From Candidatus Woesearchaeota archaeon (lineage in GTDB: Archaea > Nanobdellota > Nanobdellia > Woesearchaeales > UBA11576), in contig JABJCP010000015.1 in NCBI GenBank assembly GCA_018668595.1, forward strand, positions 1 to 39,785: a DNA stretch of 39,785 nucleotides, written 5' to 3'. Positions within the stretch are counted from its first letter, which is position 1; each line of letters opens with the position of its first letter. The notes beneath the pieces are model-generated. The model was not told where the DNA came from, searched no databases, and was given only the letters and a program-made list of their open reading frames with translations. Below, one piece after another: positions 15,910-23,358 of the stretch. The translations under genes were made by a program, and so were the position numbers.

Positions 15910-16962
15910 ATGAAAAATCGAATAAAAATGTTTGACAAAATAAAAAAACCACAAATAGTATGTACTCTTGGAACAACAACTGATAAGCCAGAAGTACTTG
16001 AAGGCATGGTAGAAAATGGCATGGAATTTGCACGAATGAATACTGCGTATGCTACCCTTTCTGAATATCAACAAAGAGTAGATATGCTTAGATATGTTGC
16101 AAAGAAAAAAGAAAAAAAAGTTTCTGTTATGATGGATTGTAAAGGACCACAACTTAGACTTTTAGTTGAGGGTAGGTTTAATATTGGTAATGGAGATAGA
16201 ATTAATATAGGTTTTGGAACTGGACCTGTCCAATTTAATTATGATTTTCATGAATATGTTAGTCGAGGAGATGATTTGTTTATTGAAAATGGAACTATTA
16301 AAACAAAAGTTTTGCAAAGTCAAAAATCTCATTTGACACTAGAAATTTATGATGCTGGAGAAGGAAACATTAGACAAATGATGGGTGTAAATGTTCCTGG
16401 TAAATGCCTTCACTTAAATGAACTTACTGAAAAAGATTTGGCAGTGATTGCATTTTCAGTTCAAAATAATGTTGAATATATTGCGCAAAGTTTTGTTAGA
16501 AATTCAACTGATGTTGTTAATTTTCATAATGCAATTGAAGAATGCAAAAAAGAATTAAATAATCCTGATTATAATCCTGGAATTGTAGCAAAAATAGAAG
16601 ATCATTATGGCACAATAAATCTAGATGCGATAATTACAACATCAAAAAATGAAGGAATAGATCTCTCAATAATGATTGCTCGAGGAGATTTGTTTGTAGA
16701 AGTTCCACCTGAGAAATTAATGAAATATCAAAATAATATGGTAACAACTTGTCAATTACATAATATTCCTGTTATAGTTGCGACTGGTTTACTTGAATCA
16801 ATGCAATATGGATTAGAACCAACAAGATCAGAGGTGATGGATACTGCATATGCGGTGATGAGCGGAGCAGATGCATTGATGTTAAGTGGTGAGACTAGTA
16901 ATGGAGTAGATCCTGTAAATGCAGTTGCTATGGTGAATAAAATAATTAAAGAGTATAGATAA
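15910..16962 (+). CDS. pyk: Pyruvate kinase, A and B domains only
   Basis: 350 residues against ~470 for the usual enzyme; the C-terminal regulatory domain is missing. Motifs: PQIVCTLG, MMDCKGPQLRL, LTEKDLAVIAFSVQNNVEYIAQSFVR split across the barrel, the catalytic Lys in AKIED (K228), ARGDLFVEVP, and ALEPTRSEV-like EPTRSEVMDTAYAVMSGADA with MLSGET. The usual NFSHG active-site loop is NTAYA, and E in KGPEIR is Q, so activity or metal use may differ. It makes pyruvate and ATP from phosphoenolpyruvate. ATGs at 15910 and 15928 are both possible. It follows the previous gene by 33 nt. Confidence 0.8.
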   Translation: MKNRIKMFDKIKKPQIVCTLGTTTDKPEVLEGMVENGMEFARMNTAYATLSEYQQRVDMLRYVAKKKEKKVSVMMDCKGPQLRLLVEGRFNIGNGDRINIGFGTGPVQFNYDFHEYVSRGDDLFIENGTIKTKVLQSQKSHLTLEIYDAGEGNIRQMMGVNVPGKCLHLNELTEKDLAVIAFSVQNNVEYIAQSFVRNSTDVVNFHNAIEECKKELNNPDYNPGIVAKIEDHYGTINLDAIITTSKNEGIDLSIMIARGDLFVEVPPEKLMKYQNNMVTTCQLHNIPVIVATGLLESMQYGLEPTRSEVMDTAYAVMSGADALMLSGETSNGVDPVNAVAMVNKIIKEYR

Positions 16963-16969
16963 TTTGAAT

Positions 16970-17130
16970 GTCAAGGTAGTATGGCTTAAGATATTGAATC
17001 TTTACCTAAAACTCGCAAATTCTTATTTGCACAAAATGCAAAACAAGAGGTGGCTTGAAAGAGAGTGTTTGCACAAATAATTCTTTAAACTCAAGCCCTG
17101 TGGTTAGGATATAAGAATTCGAGAACTTTT
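16970..17130 (+). ncRNA. Structured RNA candidate
   Basis: Nested pairings can be read directly. Hairpin A: AGGTA/TACCT (16974-16978, 17003-17007) with inner AAGAT/ATCTT (16988-16992, 16998-17002). Long closing stem P1: CTCG plus AATTCTTAT (17012-17015, 17018-17026) pairs with ATAAGAATTCGAG (17111-17123), 13 bp with a 2-nt bulge. P2: TTTGCA/TGCAAA (17026-17031, 17037-17042). P3: GGCTTGA/TCAAGCC (17052-17058, 17091-17097). P1-P2-P3 form a three-way junction. A T-rich tract follows P1 at once. A TATA-like TAATTAAA (16943-16950) would start transcription near 16973. I find no match to tRNA, 5S, SRP RNA, RNase P RNA or a known riboswitch. It could also be the 3' UTR of pyk. Confidence 0.6.
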
Positions 17131-17162
17131 TTTCTTTTTCTTTTTCTTTTTCTTTTTTTTTT
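17127..17162 (+). terminator. T-rich terminator after the structured RNA
   Basis: About 36 nt of T interrupted only by single C residues (CTTTTT units). It follows the closing stem of the RNA and precedes the new promoter at 17168. This is a typical archaeal intrinsic terminator. Confidence 0.75.
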
Positions 17163-17167
17163 AGAAA

Positions 17168-17178
17168 TTTTTATAAAT
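17168..17178 (+). promoter_or_regulatory. TATA box of the phosphoribosyltransferase gene
   Basis: TTTTTATAAATT, centred about 26 nt before the ATG at 17200. It implies a leaderless transcript, so the RNA upstream is not the leader of this gene. Confidence 0.65.
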
Positions 17179-17199
17179 TGGAAGGGTAAAGCTAGTAAT

Positions 17200-17850
17200 A
17201 TGAATATTATTGATGAATTATCAACTTTGAGAACAGATTATGCAGGAGAGATGCCTGAATGGTTTGATACTACTTTATTGGATCTTTTTCATAAAAAAAA
17301 GACAAGATCTGATATGAAAAAACGCGAAAGAACTCTTGATGCAGCTTTGAGGGGGATGTTGAAAGCAGTTCCTGATGAATTTATGAATACTCACAAACAT
17401 TCTTGGATAGATGTTGAAGGGATGATTAGAGAGTCTGCGTTTGAAATTGATGCTTGTGGTTACAAACCTGATGTTGTGATTGGAATAAAAAGTGGAGGAG
17501 CACTAATTGCAAAATATGTTGGCGATTGTTTAGGGGTTGAATGTGTTGATTATATGAAAGTTTCACATTATTCTGACAAATCAAGAAGTGTGGCAAAATC
17601 ATTAACTGAAGCAAGTAAAGATGCGAAAGTTACAGAAGAAGTTAATGAATGTGTTTTTGGGAAAAAAATTCTTTTAGTTGATGATCAATCTGCAACAGGC
17701 GCGAGTATAGTTGCAGCAGAAAATTATTTAATTTCATTGAGCGCTTTAGAGGTTAAATCATTTTGTTTATTTTCTCGTGGATCCGAATTAGTTGATTATT
17801 ATTCTAGAGAATGCCTTGCAGTTTATTTTCCGTGGGGAAAAGACGCTTAA
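17200..17850 (+). CDS. Type I phosphoribosyltransferase-domain protein
   Basis: 216 residues. The PRPP-binding loop LVDDQSATGAS (159-169) is clear, and DVVIGIKSGGALIAKYV (91-107) is the pyrophosphate loop region of type I PRTases. The family transfers a ribose-5-phosphate group between PRPP and a base (hypoxanthine, guanine, orotate and others); the base is not predictable here. Residues 1-85 are an extra helical N-terminal segment. Leaderless start. Confidence 0.8.
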   Translation: MNIIDELSTLRTDYAGEMPEWFDTTLLDLFHKKKTRSDMKKRERTLDAALRGMLKAVPDEFMNTHKHSWIDVEGMIRESAFEIDACGYKPDVVIGIKSGGALIAKYVGDCLGVECVDYMKVSHYSDKSRSVAKSLTEASKDAKVTEEVNECVFGKKILLVDDQSATGASIVAAENYLISLSALEVKSFCLFSRGSELVDYYSRECLAVYFPWGKDA

Positions 17851-17859
17851 TCTGAAAAG

Positions 17860-17868
17860 TTTTAAATA
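17860..17868 (+). promoter_or_regulatory. TATA box of the small membrane protein gene
   Basis: TTTTAAATA, about 28 nt before the ATG at 17893. It implies a leaderless transcript. Confidence 0.5.
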
Positions 17869-17892
17869 GTTGAAAAACTTTCTTAATTTAAA

Positions 17893-18246
17893 ATGAGTCA
17901 GTGGTTAATAATTTCTATTTTTGTCGTTATTTTAATTCTATTAGTTGTATTTTTTGCATTCAATAAGGGAAAGAAATTCAAGCCAGATTATCATGCTTTA
18001 TTTACGATTGGAATTGTTTGGTTTGTGATTGGTATTCCCTTAAAAAATTATTCTTTAATTGCGATCGGGTTTATTTTTTTATTAGTGGGATTTGTTAATA
18101 AAAATAAATGGAAAGAAAATAGACAATCTTGGGATAAGCTAAGTTCTGAGGAAAAAAAGTTAAGAATGGGAATTATGATAGGTCTTGGAGTTTTATTGTT
18201 GATTGGATTGTTTGTCTTTTTTTTGAAAAGATTTGGTTTGTTTTGA
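17893..18246 (+). CDS. Small integral membrane protein (117 aa)
   Basis: Four hydrophobic segments: LIISIFVVILILLVVFFAF (4-22), ALFTIGIVWFVIGIPL (36-51), YSLIAIGFIFLLVGFV (54-69) and IGLGVLLLIGLFVFFL (96-111), with a charged loop between the third and fourth. No family recognised. Leaderless promoter at 17860. Confidence 0.7.
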   Translation: MSQWLIISIFVVILILLVVFFAFNKGKKFKPDYHALFTIGIVWFVIGIPLKNYSLIAIGFIFLLVGFVNKNKWKENRQSWDKLSSEEKKLRMGIMIGLGVLLLIGLFVFFLKRFGLF

Positions 18247-18288
18247 TTGACATTTACAAACTGGCAGCTACGACCATTATTTTATAGT

Positions 18289-19050
18289 TCATTTATATTT
18301 CTTAGCTTGATTCCATAATGTCATAAAAAACGATCTAAAAGAAATTGCAATTGCTTTATTGTGAATGTGAACACATTTTAAATCTTCTTCGTATGTTAAA
18401 AGCAAAACATGATCGTCGATAATATCTACTGCCATAGGAGTTATTGATTCAGTATGTTTTGTTTCTATATTTTTTAATTTTTTATGTTTTTTAAAATAAT
18501 CACTTTTATTTTCTGAAAATAAATAATTTGCATTTTTTTTCTTTTTTTCTAATTCATTCTCAGTTATGTGCCACCAGAAGTTATTGTATTTAGATCTTTT
18601 ATCGCCTCTAAGACCCATGGCACAAATTGGTTTTTGACTTTTTGCAAAAAGATCTATTATTAATGGTTTTATGGATCTTGTTCCTGTGAGAACATTTGAT
18701 GAGAATGGAACTAATGGTCTTTGTTGAAGCTCAACTAGTTTTGGTAAGATTGTTCCTAATTGTTTTTCTTTTTCATCTAATGCTTTTTTTTGCTCATCAA
18801 TAAAATCTATTAATGCATTAGGGTGTGTGCTTTCAAAATGTTGAATTCCATTAATTTTTGAAATACTAACGAGACCTTTGTTAAAAAGTTTGTTTAATGT
18901 TTCATAAATTTTACCGCTAGAAGTGTTTGCATTTTCTACAATTTTTGATGAAGTTGATATTCCTAATTTTAAAAGGGTTAGATATATTTTGATTTCATTA
19001 TCTGTTAATCCGATATCTCTTAATAAGTTTTCATAAGGTCTATGAGTCAT
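18289..19050 (-). CDS. TrmB-family transcriptional regulator
   Basis: 253 residues. N-terminal winged helix (LLRDIGLTDNEIKIYLTLLK, TSSKIVENANTSSGKIYETL, NKLFNKGLVSI) is typical of TrmB, followed by a coiled coil (DEQKKALDEKEKQLGTI) and a C-terminal sensor domain. TrmB proteins often control sugar or energy metabolism; the ligand here is unknown. The ATG at 19050 fits a TATA box at 19077-19087. An in-frame GTG at 19062 would lie only 20 nt from the TATA box, so I reject it. A perfect palindrome lies between TATA and start. Confidence 0.85.
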   Translation of the reverse strand: MTHRPYENLLRDIGLTDNEIKIYLTLLKLGISTSSKIVENANTSSGKIYETLNKLFNKGLVSISKINGIQHFESTHPNALIDFIDEQKKALDEKEKQLGTILPKLVELQQRPLVPFSSNVLTGTRSIKPLIIDLFAKSQKPICAMGLRGDKRSKYNNFWWHITENELEKKKKNANYLFSENKSDYFKKHKKLKNIETKHTESITPMAVDIIDDHVLLLTYEEDLKCVHIHNKAIAISFRSFFMTLWNQAKKYK

Positions 19051-19058
19051 TATACATA

Positions 19059-19069
19059 CCACTTAGTGG
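19059..19069. promoter_or_regulatory. Palindromic operator CCACTTAGTGG
   Basis: A perfect 5-bp palindrome around a central T, between the TATA box and the ATG of the TrmB gene. The position suggests autorepression. Confidence 0.6.
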
Positions 19070-19076
19070 AGGGTAG

Positions 19077-19087
19077 AATTTAAATAT
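19077..19087 (-). promoter_or_regulatory. TATA box of the TrmB gene
   Basis: AATATTTAAAT on the minus strand, about 32 nt before the ATG at 19050. Confidence 0.55.
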
Positions 19088-19145
19088 TGCTAACTATTGT
19101 TAAGTAGTTAATGTATTATTTTTGTGTTAAGAGGTGATTTGTAAA

Positions 19146-19946
19146 ATGGATATATTTGAAATATGTGGATCTTTAAAAAAATGGTTGGATAATCCTGGTG
19201 TGCGACTCTGGTTTGATAAAAGTCCTATTTATGTTAAAAGTATGGAAGAAGGGATTTTGAACGGGTTTGAGACATTATATGTTAGTACGCAATCTGGATT
19301 TGGAAGAGAGGTTTGTCAAACAGTAGATGAGATTGTATCTGATAAATCGATTAAATTAAATACAAAAAGTTTTGGATTACCTTTGCGACTTTGCGCGAGC
19401 ATAATGGGTGATCTTCAAACAGAAACATATAGAGATTCAGGAATTGTTTTTTTAACATATGATAAACCTGAGTTTATTTCTCCATTTGATTTATTGGCAC
19501 TTTGCAAAAATTCTGATAGATTTGTTATTCAAGACTATGATCAAATCAGTTCAGATATCGAATCGGTTTATGGGGGAGAATTAATTGAAGATTGGGAAAA
19601 AATGGTTTTTTCTGATTTAGAAAGTTTAAGTAATGCAGAAAAATCAAAAAAGTTTGAAAAAATAGTTTGTGAATTTAATGATTTTAGAAAATCAAAAGGA
19701 TTTAGTTTAATTAGTTCTAAATCAAGTAGTTTGAAATATAATGAAGCAGTGTTTTTTAAATCACCAAGAATTATTCCAATTGGAATTTATGGATCGAGTG
19801 AGGTTGCCAAACAAAAAGCAAAAGAATTAAATTTAGAGCATTATGAAACTGCAGGACTTGCATATGTTTGCGAAACTTATCCTAAACATGAATTTTGTAG
19901 TGTTGATTCTTTTAAGAGTAAAGAAGGGAGATATAGAAAAATTTAG
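19146..19946 (+). CDS. Protein of unknown function (266 aa)
   Basis: Not recognised. The ATG at 19146 has the SD GAGGTGAT (19131-19138), which decides the start over the in-frame GTG at 19134. The protein is soluble with alternating strands and helices (PLRLCASIMGDL, SGIVFLTYDKPEFISPFDLL, DRFVIQDYDQI). It is divergent from the TrmB gene with a shared intergenic region, so the TrmB regulator may control it. It ends in a T-rich tract facing the convergent methyltransferase gene. Confidence 0.65.
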   Translation: MDIFEICGSLKKWLDNPGVRLWFDKSPIYVKSMEEGILNGFETLYVSTQSGFGREVCQTVDEIVSDKSIKLNTKSFGLPLRLCASIMGDLQTETYRDSGIVFLTYDKPEFISPFDLLALCKNSDRFVIQDYDQISSDIESVYGGELIEDWEKMVFSDLESLSNAEKSKKFEKIVCEFNDFRKSKGFSLISSKSSSLKYNEAVFFKSPRIIPIGIYGSSEVAKQKAKELNLEHYETAGLAYVCETYPKHEFCSVDSFKSKEGRYRKI

Positions 19947-20000
19947 TTTTTTCTTTTGATTTTTTTTCTTTTTTTAAAATTAATTTTATCACGTTATTGT
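19947..20000. terminator. T-rich region between convergent genes
   Basis: Several T6-T8 runs (TTTTTTCTTTTGATTTTTTTTC region) follow the plus-strand stop at 19946. They probably end transcription before the convergent gene that stops at 20003. Confidence 0.5.
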
Positions 20001-20002
20001 TT

Positions 20003-21166
20003 TTAATGGTCTTCAATTATTTCTTTTCTTATGAGTTCAACCACAACTTCGCAATGAGGTGTTTGTGGGAAGAAATCAAATATTGCTAAACTTTTTATTT
20101 TATGATTTTTGAATTTAGGAAGATCTCTTGCAAGTTGTTTCATATTACACGAGACATAAATTAATAATTCAGGATTTAATTTGTTTAAGTGTTCTACTGT
20201 TTTTGGATGCATTCCGCTTCTTGGAGGATCTGTAAGAATTATTAATTTTTCTGGTGCATCTAATCTGCTAATATATCTAGCGTCGAGAACTTGAGTTTCT
20301 GCATTAGTTATTTTATTTTCTTCTAAATTTAATTTTGCAGCATCAATACATTGAGGAAATGATTCGACAATTAAAACATTTTTGAATAAATCTGCATTGA
20401 TAATTCCAAAAGTTCCAACACCTGCATATAGATCCCATAAAGTATAATCTTTATATTTTTCTTGATTTTCTTTGAGTAGATTATTGACATATTCATGCAT
20501 TTGTTCTGCAAGTTCAGAATTGTTTTGAAAAAAACCTTGAACATGATAATGAAATGTTTTTCCTAAATATGTTCCTTTTAACATATCACTCCCTTTTACA
20601 ACAAAAAAGTCATCTGAAATGCTGGTGTCTGTTCTTGAATGAACATAAGTTACAAGAATATTGGGAACATCTGTTTTTTTAGCAAATTCTTTTATTTTTT
20701 CAATCGCATCTCCTATGTGGAACGAATCTGAATTTAATACGAATGAAATTGATGATGTATTTTCGGGAGTTCTTATTACTGCGTATCTATAAGTTCCTTC
20801 TTTATTTACTAGATTAAAACATTCGCAATTTTTAAAAAAAGATTTTATTTCTTCTGCAATTTGATTTATTTTTGGTTTTGCAATATGACATTCATCAATA
20901 TTTACTGTTTGTTGCCATTTACCTCTAACTCTAAATCCTAGGCCTATTTTTGTAAATATTAAATCCATTCGATTTCTATAATTGTAGGGTTGTGAAGGAA
21001 AAATTTTGATGTCATCTTCTGAAATATCGCTAAGAATGATCATGCTAGTAAGAAACTTTTTTTTATTCTCTACTTGAACTTCGTAGGGTATGTGTTGAGT
21101 ATTGCAACCTCCACACTTTCCAAAATGAGGACATCTGGGTTTATCATCTGTATTGGTTTTTGGCAT
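20003..21166 (-). CDS. Fe-S RNA (uracil-5-)-methyltransferase, TrmA/RlmD family
   Basis: 387 residues. Cluster ligands C12, C18, C21 (CPHFGKCGGC) and C93 (DECHIAKP) bind a [4Fe-4S] cluster. The SAM site is WDLYAGVGTFGI (244-255), then LTDPPRSG, and the catalytic Cys is C340 in YVSCNMKQLARDL. The family makes m5U in tRNA (U54) or 23S rRNA; archaeal members of both kinds exist and I cannot decide which. There is no TRAM domain, as in archaeal short forms. The ATG at 21166 lies 29 nt after a TATA box at 21191-21200. Confidence 0.9.
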   Translation of the reverse strand: MPKTNTDDKPRCPHFGKCGGCNTQHIPYEVQVENKKKFLTSMIILSDISEDDIKIFPSQPYNYRNRMDLIFTKIGLGFRVRGKWQQTVNIDECHIAKPKINQIAEEIKSFFKNCECFNLVNKEGTYRYAVIRTPENTSSISFVLNSDSFHIGDAIEKIKEFAKKTDVPNILVTYVHSRTDTSISDDFFVVKGSDMLKGTYLGKTFHYHVQGFFQNNSELAEQMHEYVNNLLKENQEKYKDYTLWDLYAGVGTFGIINADLFKNVLIVESFPQCIDAAKLNLEENKITNAETQVLDARYISRLDAPEKLIILTDPPRSGMHPKTVEHLNKLNPELLIYVSCNMKQLARDLPKFKNHKIKSLAIFDFFPQTPHCEVVVELIRKEIIEDH

Positions 21167-21190
21167 TATGTTGATTGGGAATTAGGCATT

Positions 21191-21200
21191 ATTAATAAAT
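21191..21200 (-). promoter_or_regulatory. TATA box of the methyltransferase gene
   Basis: ATTTATTAAT on the minus strand, 29 nt before the ATG. It implies a leaderless transcript. Confidence 0.5.
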
Positions 21201-21326
21201 GTTTCAAATATTTTGTTAAATAGTGTCAAATATGGTGTTAATATTGTTGTTTTTATGTGATTTTCGCATTTTTTTTTAGGTGTGTTTTCATGTTTTTTTT
21301 GATGTATATTCTGTACGTTAGAAAGG

Positions 21327-21335
21327 TTTATATAT
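21327..21335 (+). promoter_or_regulatory. TATA box of the 21496 gene
   Basis: TTTATATAT, 16 nt upstream of the operator start. The same spacing occurs at the 29590 promoter. Predicted transcription starts near 21358. Confidence 0.7.
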
Positions 21336-21342
21336 TAGTAAG

Positions 21343-21355
21343 TGTATACTATACA
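21343..21355. promoter_or_regulatory. NrtR-like operator 1 (TGTATACTATACA)
   Basis: A perfect palindrome between the TATA box and the predicted start. It is nearly identical to the site at 29606 and shares TGTA-N5-TACA with the site at 32949. It may be bound by the Nudix regulator encoded at 32967. Confidence 0.65.
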
Positions 21356-21357
21356 AT

Positions 21358-21375
21358 ATGAGAGAAAAGAGGTAA
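21358..21375 (+). CDS. Possible leaderless mini-ORF (MREKR)
   Basis: An ATG lies at the predicted transcript start, followed by four codons and a TAA. The nicotinamidase transcript begins in the same way. It may be a regulatory upstream ORF or chance. Confidence 0.25.
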   Translation: MREKR

Positions 21376-21495
21376 AAAGTGGTATTTGGCTGCTAATTTT
21401 GCCCATAGGAGATTTTTGGTTCAGATGAGACTTGGACGGTCTTGGTTTGTTAAAAGGGCTAGAAATCTTTTTTTTATGGGTGAGAAAGTGTATAA

Positions 21496-22005
21496 ATGAC
21501 ACTTAAATTGCATATAACTTGTGTGGTAAAAAAAATGAATGAAAAAACGTCGAAAGCTGAATTAGGAGATATAATTAGAGCTGAAGAATTTGCGTGTGGA
21601 ACATATGATTCGCAATTTGTTGATGGAGATCTAATTCTTGTGAATGATGAAATAACTATAGATGGTACAAAAAAATATAGGCCTATTGGTTATAGAAAAA
21701 AAGGCACTCCTTGGGATGAACCTGCAGAATATTTACAATTAGATGTTTGCGCATATGATGAATCTCGAGGAGAATCGATGTTTGTTGTTGAAAAAGCACA
21801 TATGGGTGGTGGAGGGACAGGTCATGGACTTCGTGATATTTTTCCTGATGGTTGGTATGTTGAAGCAAGACGATTAGGTGGTGATGGAGCTTATAATCCT
21901 GGTGGAGAGGTAATTAAATTTTACCAAAGTGGTTGTTTTAATTGCATGGTTAGAGAAGTTGAAGTTGTTGGAAAAGCAAAATTAGTATTTGAGGTTGAAT
22001 GTTAA
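21496..22005 (+). CDS. Unknown protein under NrtR-like control (169 aa)
   Basis: Not recognised. The protein is strand-rich and Gly-rich: LGDIIRAEEFACGTYDS, VDGDLILVNDEITIDGTKKY, FVVEKAHMGGGGTGHGLRDI, FPDGWYVEARRL, and Cys pair GCFNCMV near the C-terminus. The pattern MGGGGTGHG could be a nucleotide or ligand loop but matches no family I can name. The ATG at 21496 is weakly placed for an SD; an in-frame ATG at 21535 with GTGGT 8 nt upstream is a strong alternative. A leader of about 138 nt separates it from its promoter. Control by the same operator as nicotinamidase suggests a link to NAD metabolism. Confidence 0.65.
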   Translation: MTLKLHITCVVKKMNEKTSKAELGDIIRAEEFACGTYDSQFVDGDLILVNDEITIDGTKKYRPIGYRKKGTPWDEPAEYLQLDVCAYDESRGESMFVVEKAHMGGGGTGHGLRDIFPDGWYVEARRLGGDGAYNPGGEVIKFYQSGCFNCMVREVEVVGKAKLVFEVEC

Positions 22006-22102
22006 GTAATGGCATGATTTGGTGCTTTTTGAAATTTTGTTAAAATCTTTTGGTTTAGTATTGAATAAAATTTTTTAGTACAACTATGTTGACAAAATAT
22101 GG

Positions 22103-22142
22103 TTAATAATATTTAACTATTATGCAACTATATTAATAATAT
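22103..22142. repeat. Paired TTAATAATAT direct repeat
   Basis: TTAATAATAT occurs at 22103 and again at 22133, each followed or flanked by TTAAC. It lies in the promoter region upstream of the 22174 ORF. It may be an operator pair or only AT-rich sequence. Confidence 0.3.
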
Positions 22143-22173
22143 GTTAACTAATTTAGTATGATGTGGTGAGAAA

Positions 22174-22359
22174 ATGAAATTAAACAGATCAAACAAATCA
22201 AAAATATCAAAGAACGGAAATGTTTTTAAAGAGTATAGTGATTGCTCTATATTATATTTACATTCATATTTATATTTATTTTTATTTTTATTATTATATT
22301 TAGTAAAAGGGGTTCTGAATTATATTAATGTATATTTTGGCGGTGAAATCAAATGCTAG
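22174..22359 (+). CDS. Possible small membrane protein (61 aa)
   Basis: The ORF has an SD-like GGTGAG (22164-22169) before its ATG and overlaps the NAD kinase start by 7 nt. The first 25 residues are basic; residues 26-52 are a hydrophobic segment (SILYLHSYLYLFLFLLLYLV). The hydrophobic part is coded by a low-complexity T/A tract, so it may be a translated leader coupling to NAD kinase, or not coding. Confidence 0.35.
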   Translation: MKLNRSNKSKISKNGNVFKEYSDCSILYLHSYLYLFLFLLLYLVKGVLNYINVYFGGEIKC

Positions 22360-23357
22360 TTAGAGATATGAATATTGGAAAAATCCTTGTTGTTTACAAA
22401 AAAGCAAGATATGATATTTTAATGGAACATCAAGAAGATAAATTAACTAAAAAATACTTGCAAAATGAAGATAATGTAAGACAACTTATGCAAAGTAGAG
22501 ATGATCAAAATAGAATGACTGAAAAAGTCATGAATGATTTGGATGCTGCAGGATTTCAAACAACTTATTTGTATAGAGGTGGATTAAATAAGGATGTTGT
22601 TGCGCAGCATGATTGTGTAATTACAACTGGTGGAGATGGAACTGTTTTAGAAGCAAATAGTTATTCTGTTGATACGCCCATAATGGGAATTAATACTGAC
22701 AAAAGAAAAGTTGCGAATGCAGACTTTGATAGTTCTGAAGGATTTTATTGCGCAATGAGTCAACAAGATTATAATTCTGTATTTAAAAAATTCTTAGAAG
22801 GAGATCTTGAAGTTTCAAATCTTATGAGGCTTGAAGGTGAAATAAATGGAAAAAAAGTAAAAAATAGAAACAATGGACTTGTTCATAGGGTTATGAATGA
22901 AATTTCTCTTGGTGGAAGAACTGCACACAGCAGCGCAAATTATGTTGTTCGAATTGGGGAGTATGAAGAATATCAGGCAAGTTCAGGAATTTTAATTGCA
23001 ACACCCCAACAAAGTTGGGCATATTGGGAAATGGGAGATTTTCAGACATTACTTCCAATTGATGGGAACGCATTTCATATTGTGGCAAGAGGACTTGGAC
23101 CAAAACAATGTCATCCTCATAAAAAAACAAAAGAATTTATTATTGATTCAGCAGAATATGTAGAAGTGATTTCTAAAAATCCACGAACAAGTCTTGGTTT
23201 TGATGGCGATTATCCTGATACAAAACATCAATTTGGACTTGATTCTGTTTTAAAAGTTTATAGATCAGAACAACGTTCAAAAATAATTGGTTTTGATAAA
23301 GAAAAAAGACTTTGGTATTTGAAAAAAGAAAATCAACCAATAGTGAGGAGGTTTTAA
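22353..23357 (+). CDS. nadK: NAD kinase (first copy)
   Basis: 334 residues. It phosphorylates NAD to NADP. The signature GGDGTVLEA (93-101) and the substrate motif NTD (114-116, MGINTDKRK) are present, then the Gly-rich all-beta C-terminal domain (SSGILIATPQQSWAYWEMG). The TGTGSTGW-type loop is changed to TPQQSWAYW, so kinetics or substrate may differ from the second copy at 31611. SD GGTGA at 22342-22346. It lies in an apparent operon with the nicotinate phosphoribosyltransferase (1 nt after), GNAT and NAD synthetase genes. Confidence 0.8.
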   Translation: MLVRDMNIGKILVVYKKARYDILMEHQEDKLTKKYLQNEDNVRQLMQSRDDQNRMTEKVMNDLDAAGFQTTYLYRGGLNKDVVAQHDCVITTGGDGTVLEANSYSVDTPIMGINTDKRKVANADFDSSEGFYCAMSQQDYNSVFKKFLEGDLEVSNLMRLEGEINGKKVKNRNNGLVHRVMNEISLGGRTAHSSANYVVRIGEYEEYQASSGILIATPQQSWAYWEMGDFQTLLPIDGNAFHIVARGLGPKQCHPHKKTKEFIIDSAEYVEVISKNPRTSLGFDGDYPDTKHQFGLDSVLKVYRSEQRSKIIGFDKEKRLWYLKKENQPIVRRF

Positions 23358-23358
23358 A

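Noticed and set aside
16974-17127. tRNA, 5S or SRP RNA
   Set aside because: No T-arm GGTTCRA motif, no anticodon arm, no conserved SRP or 5S sequences; the pairing scheme differs.
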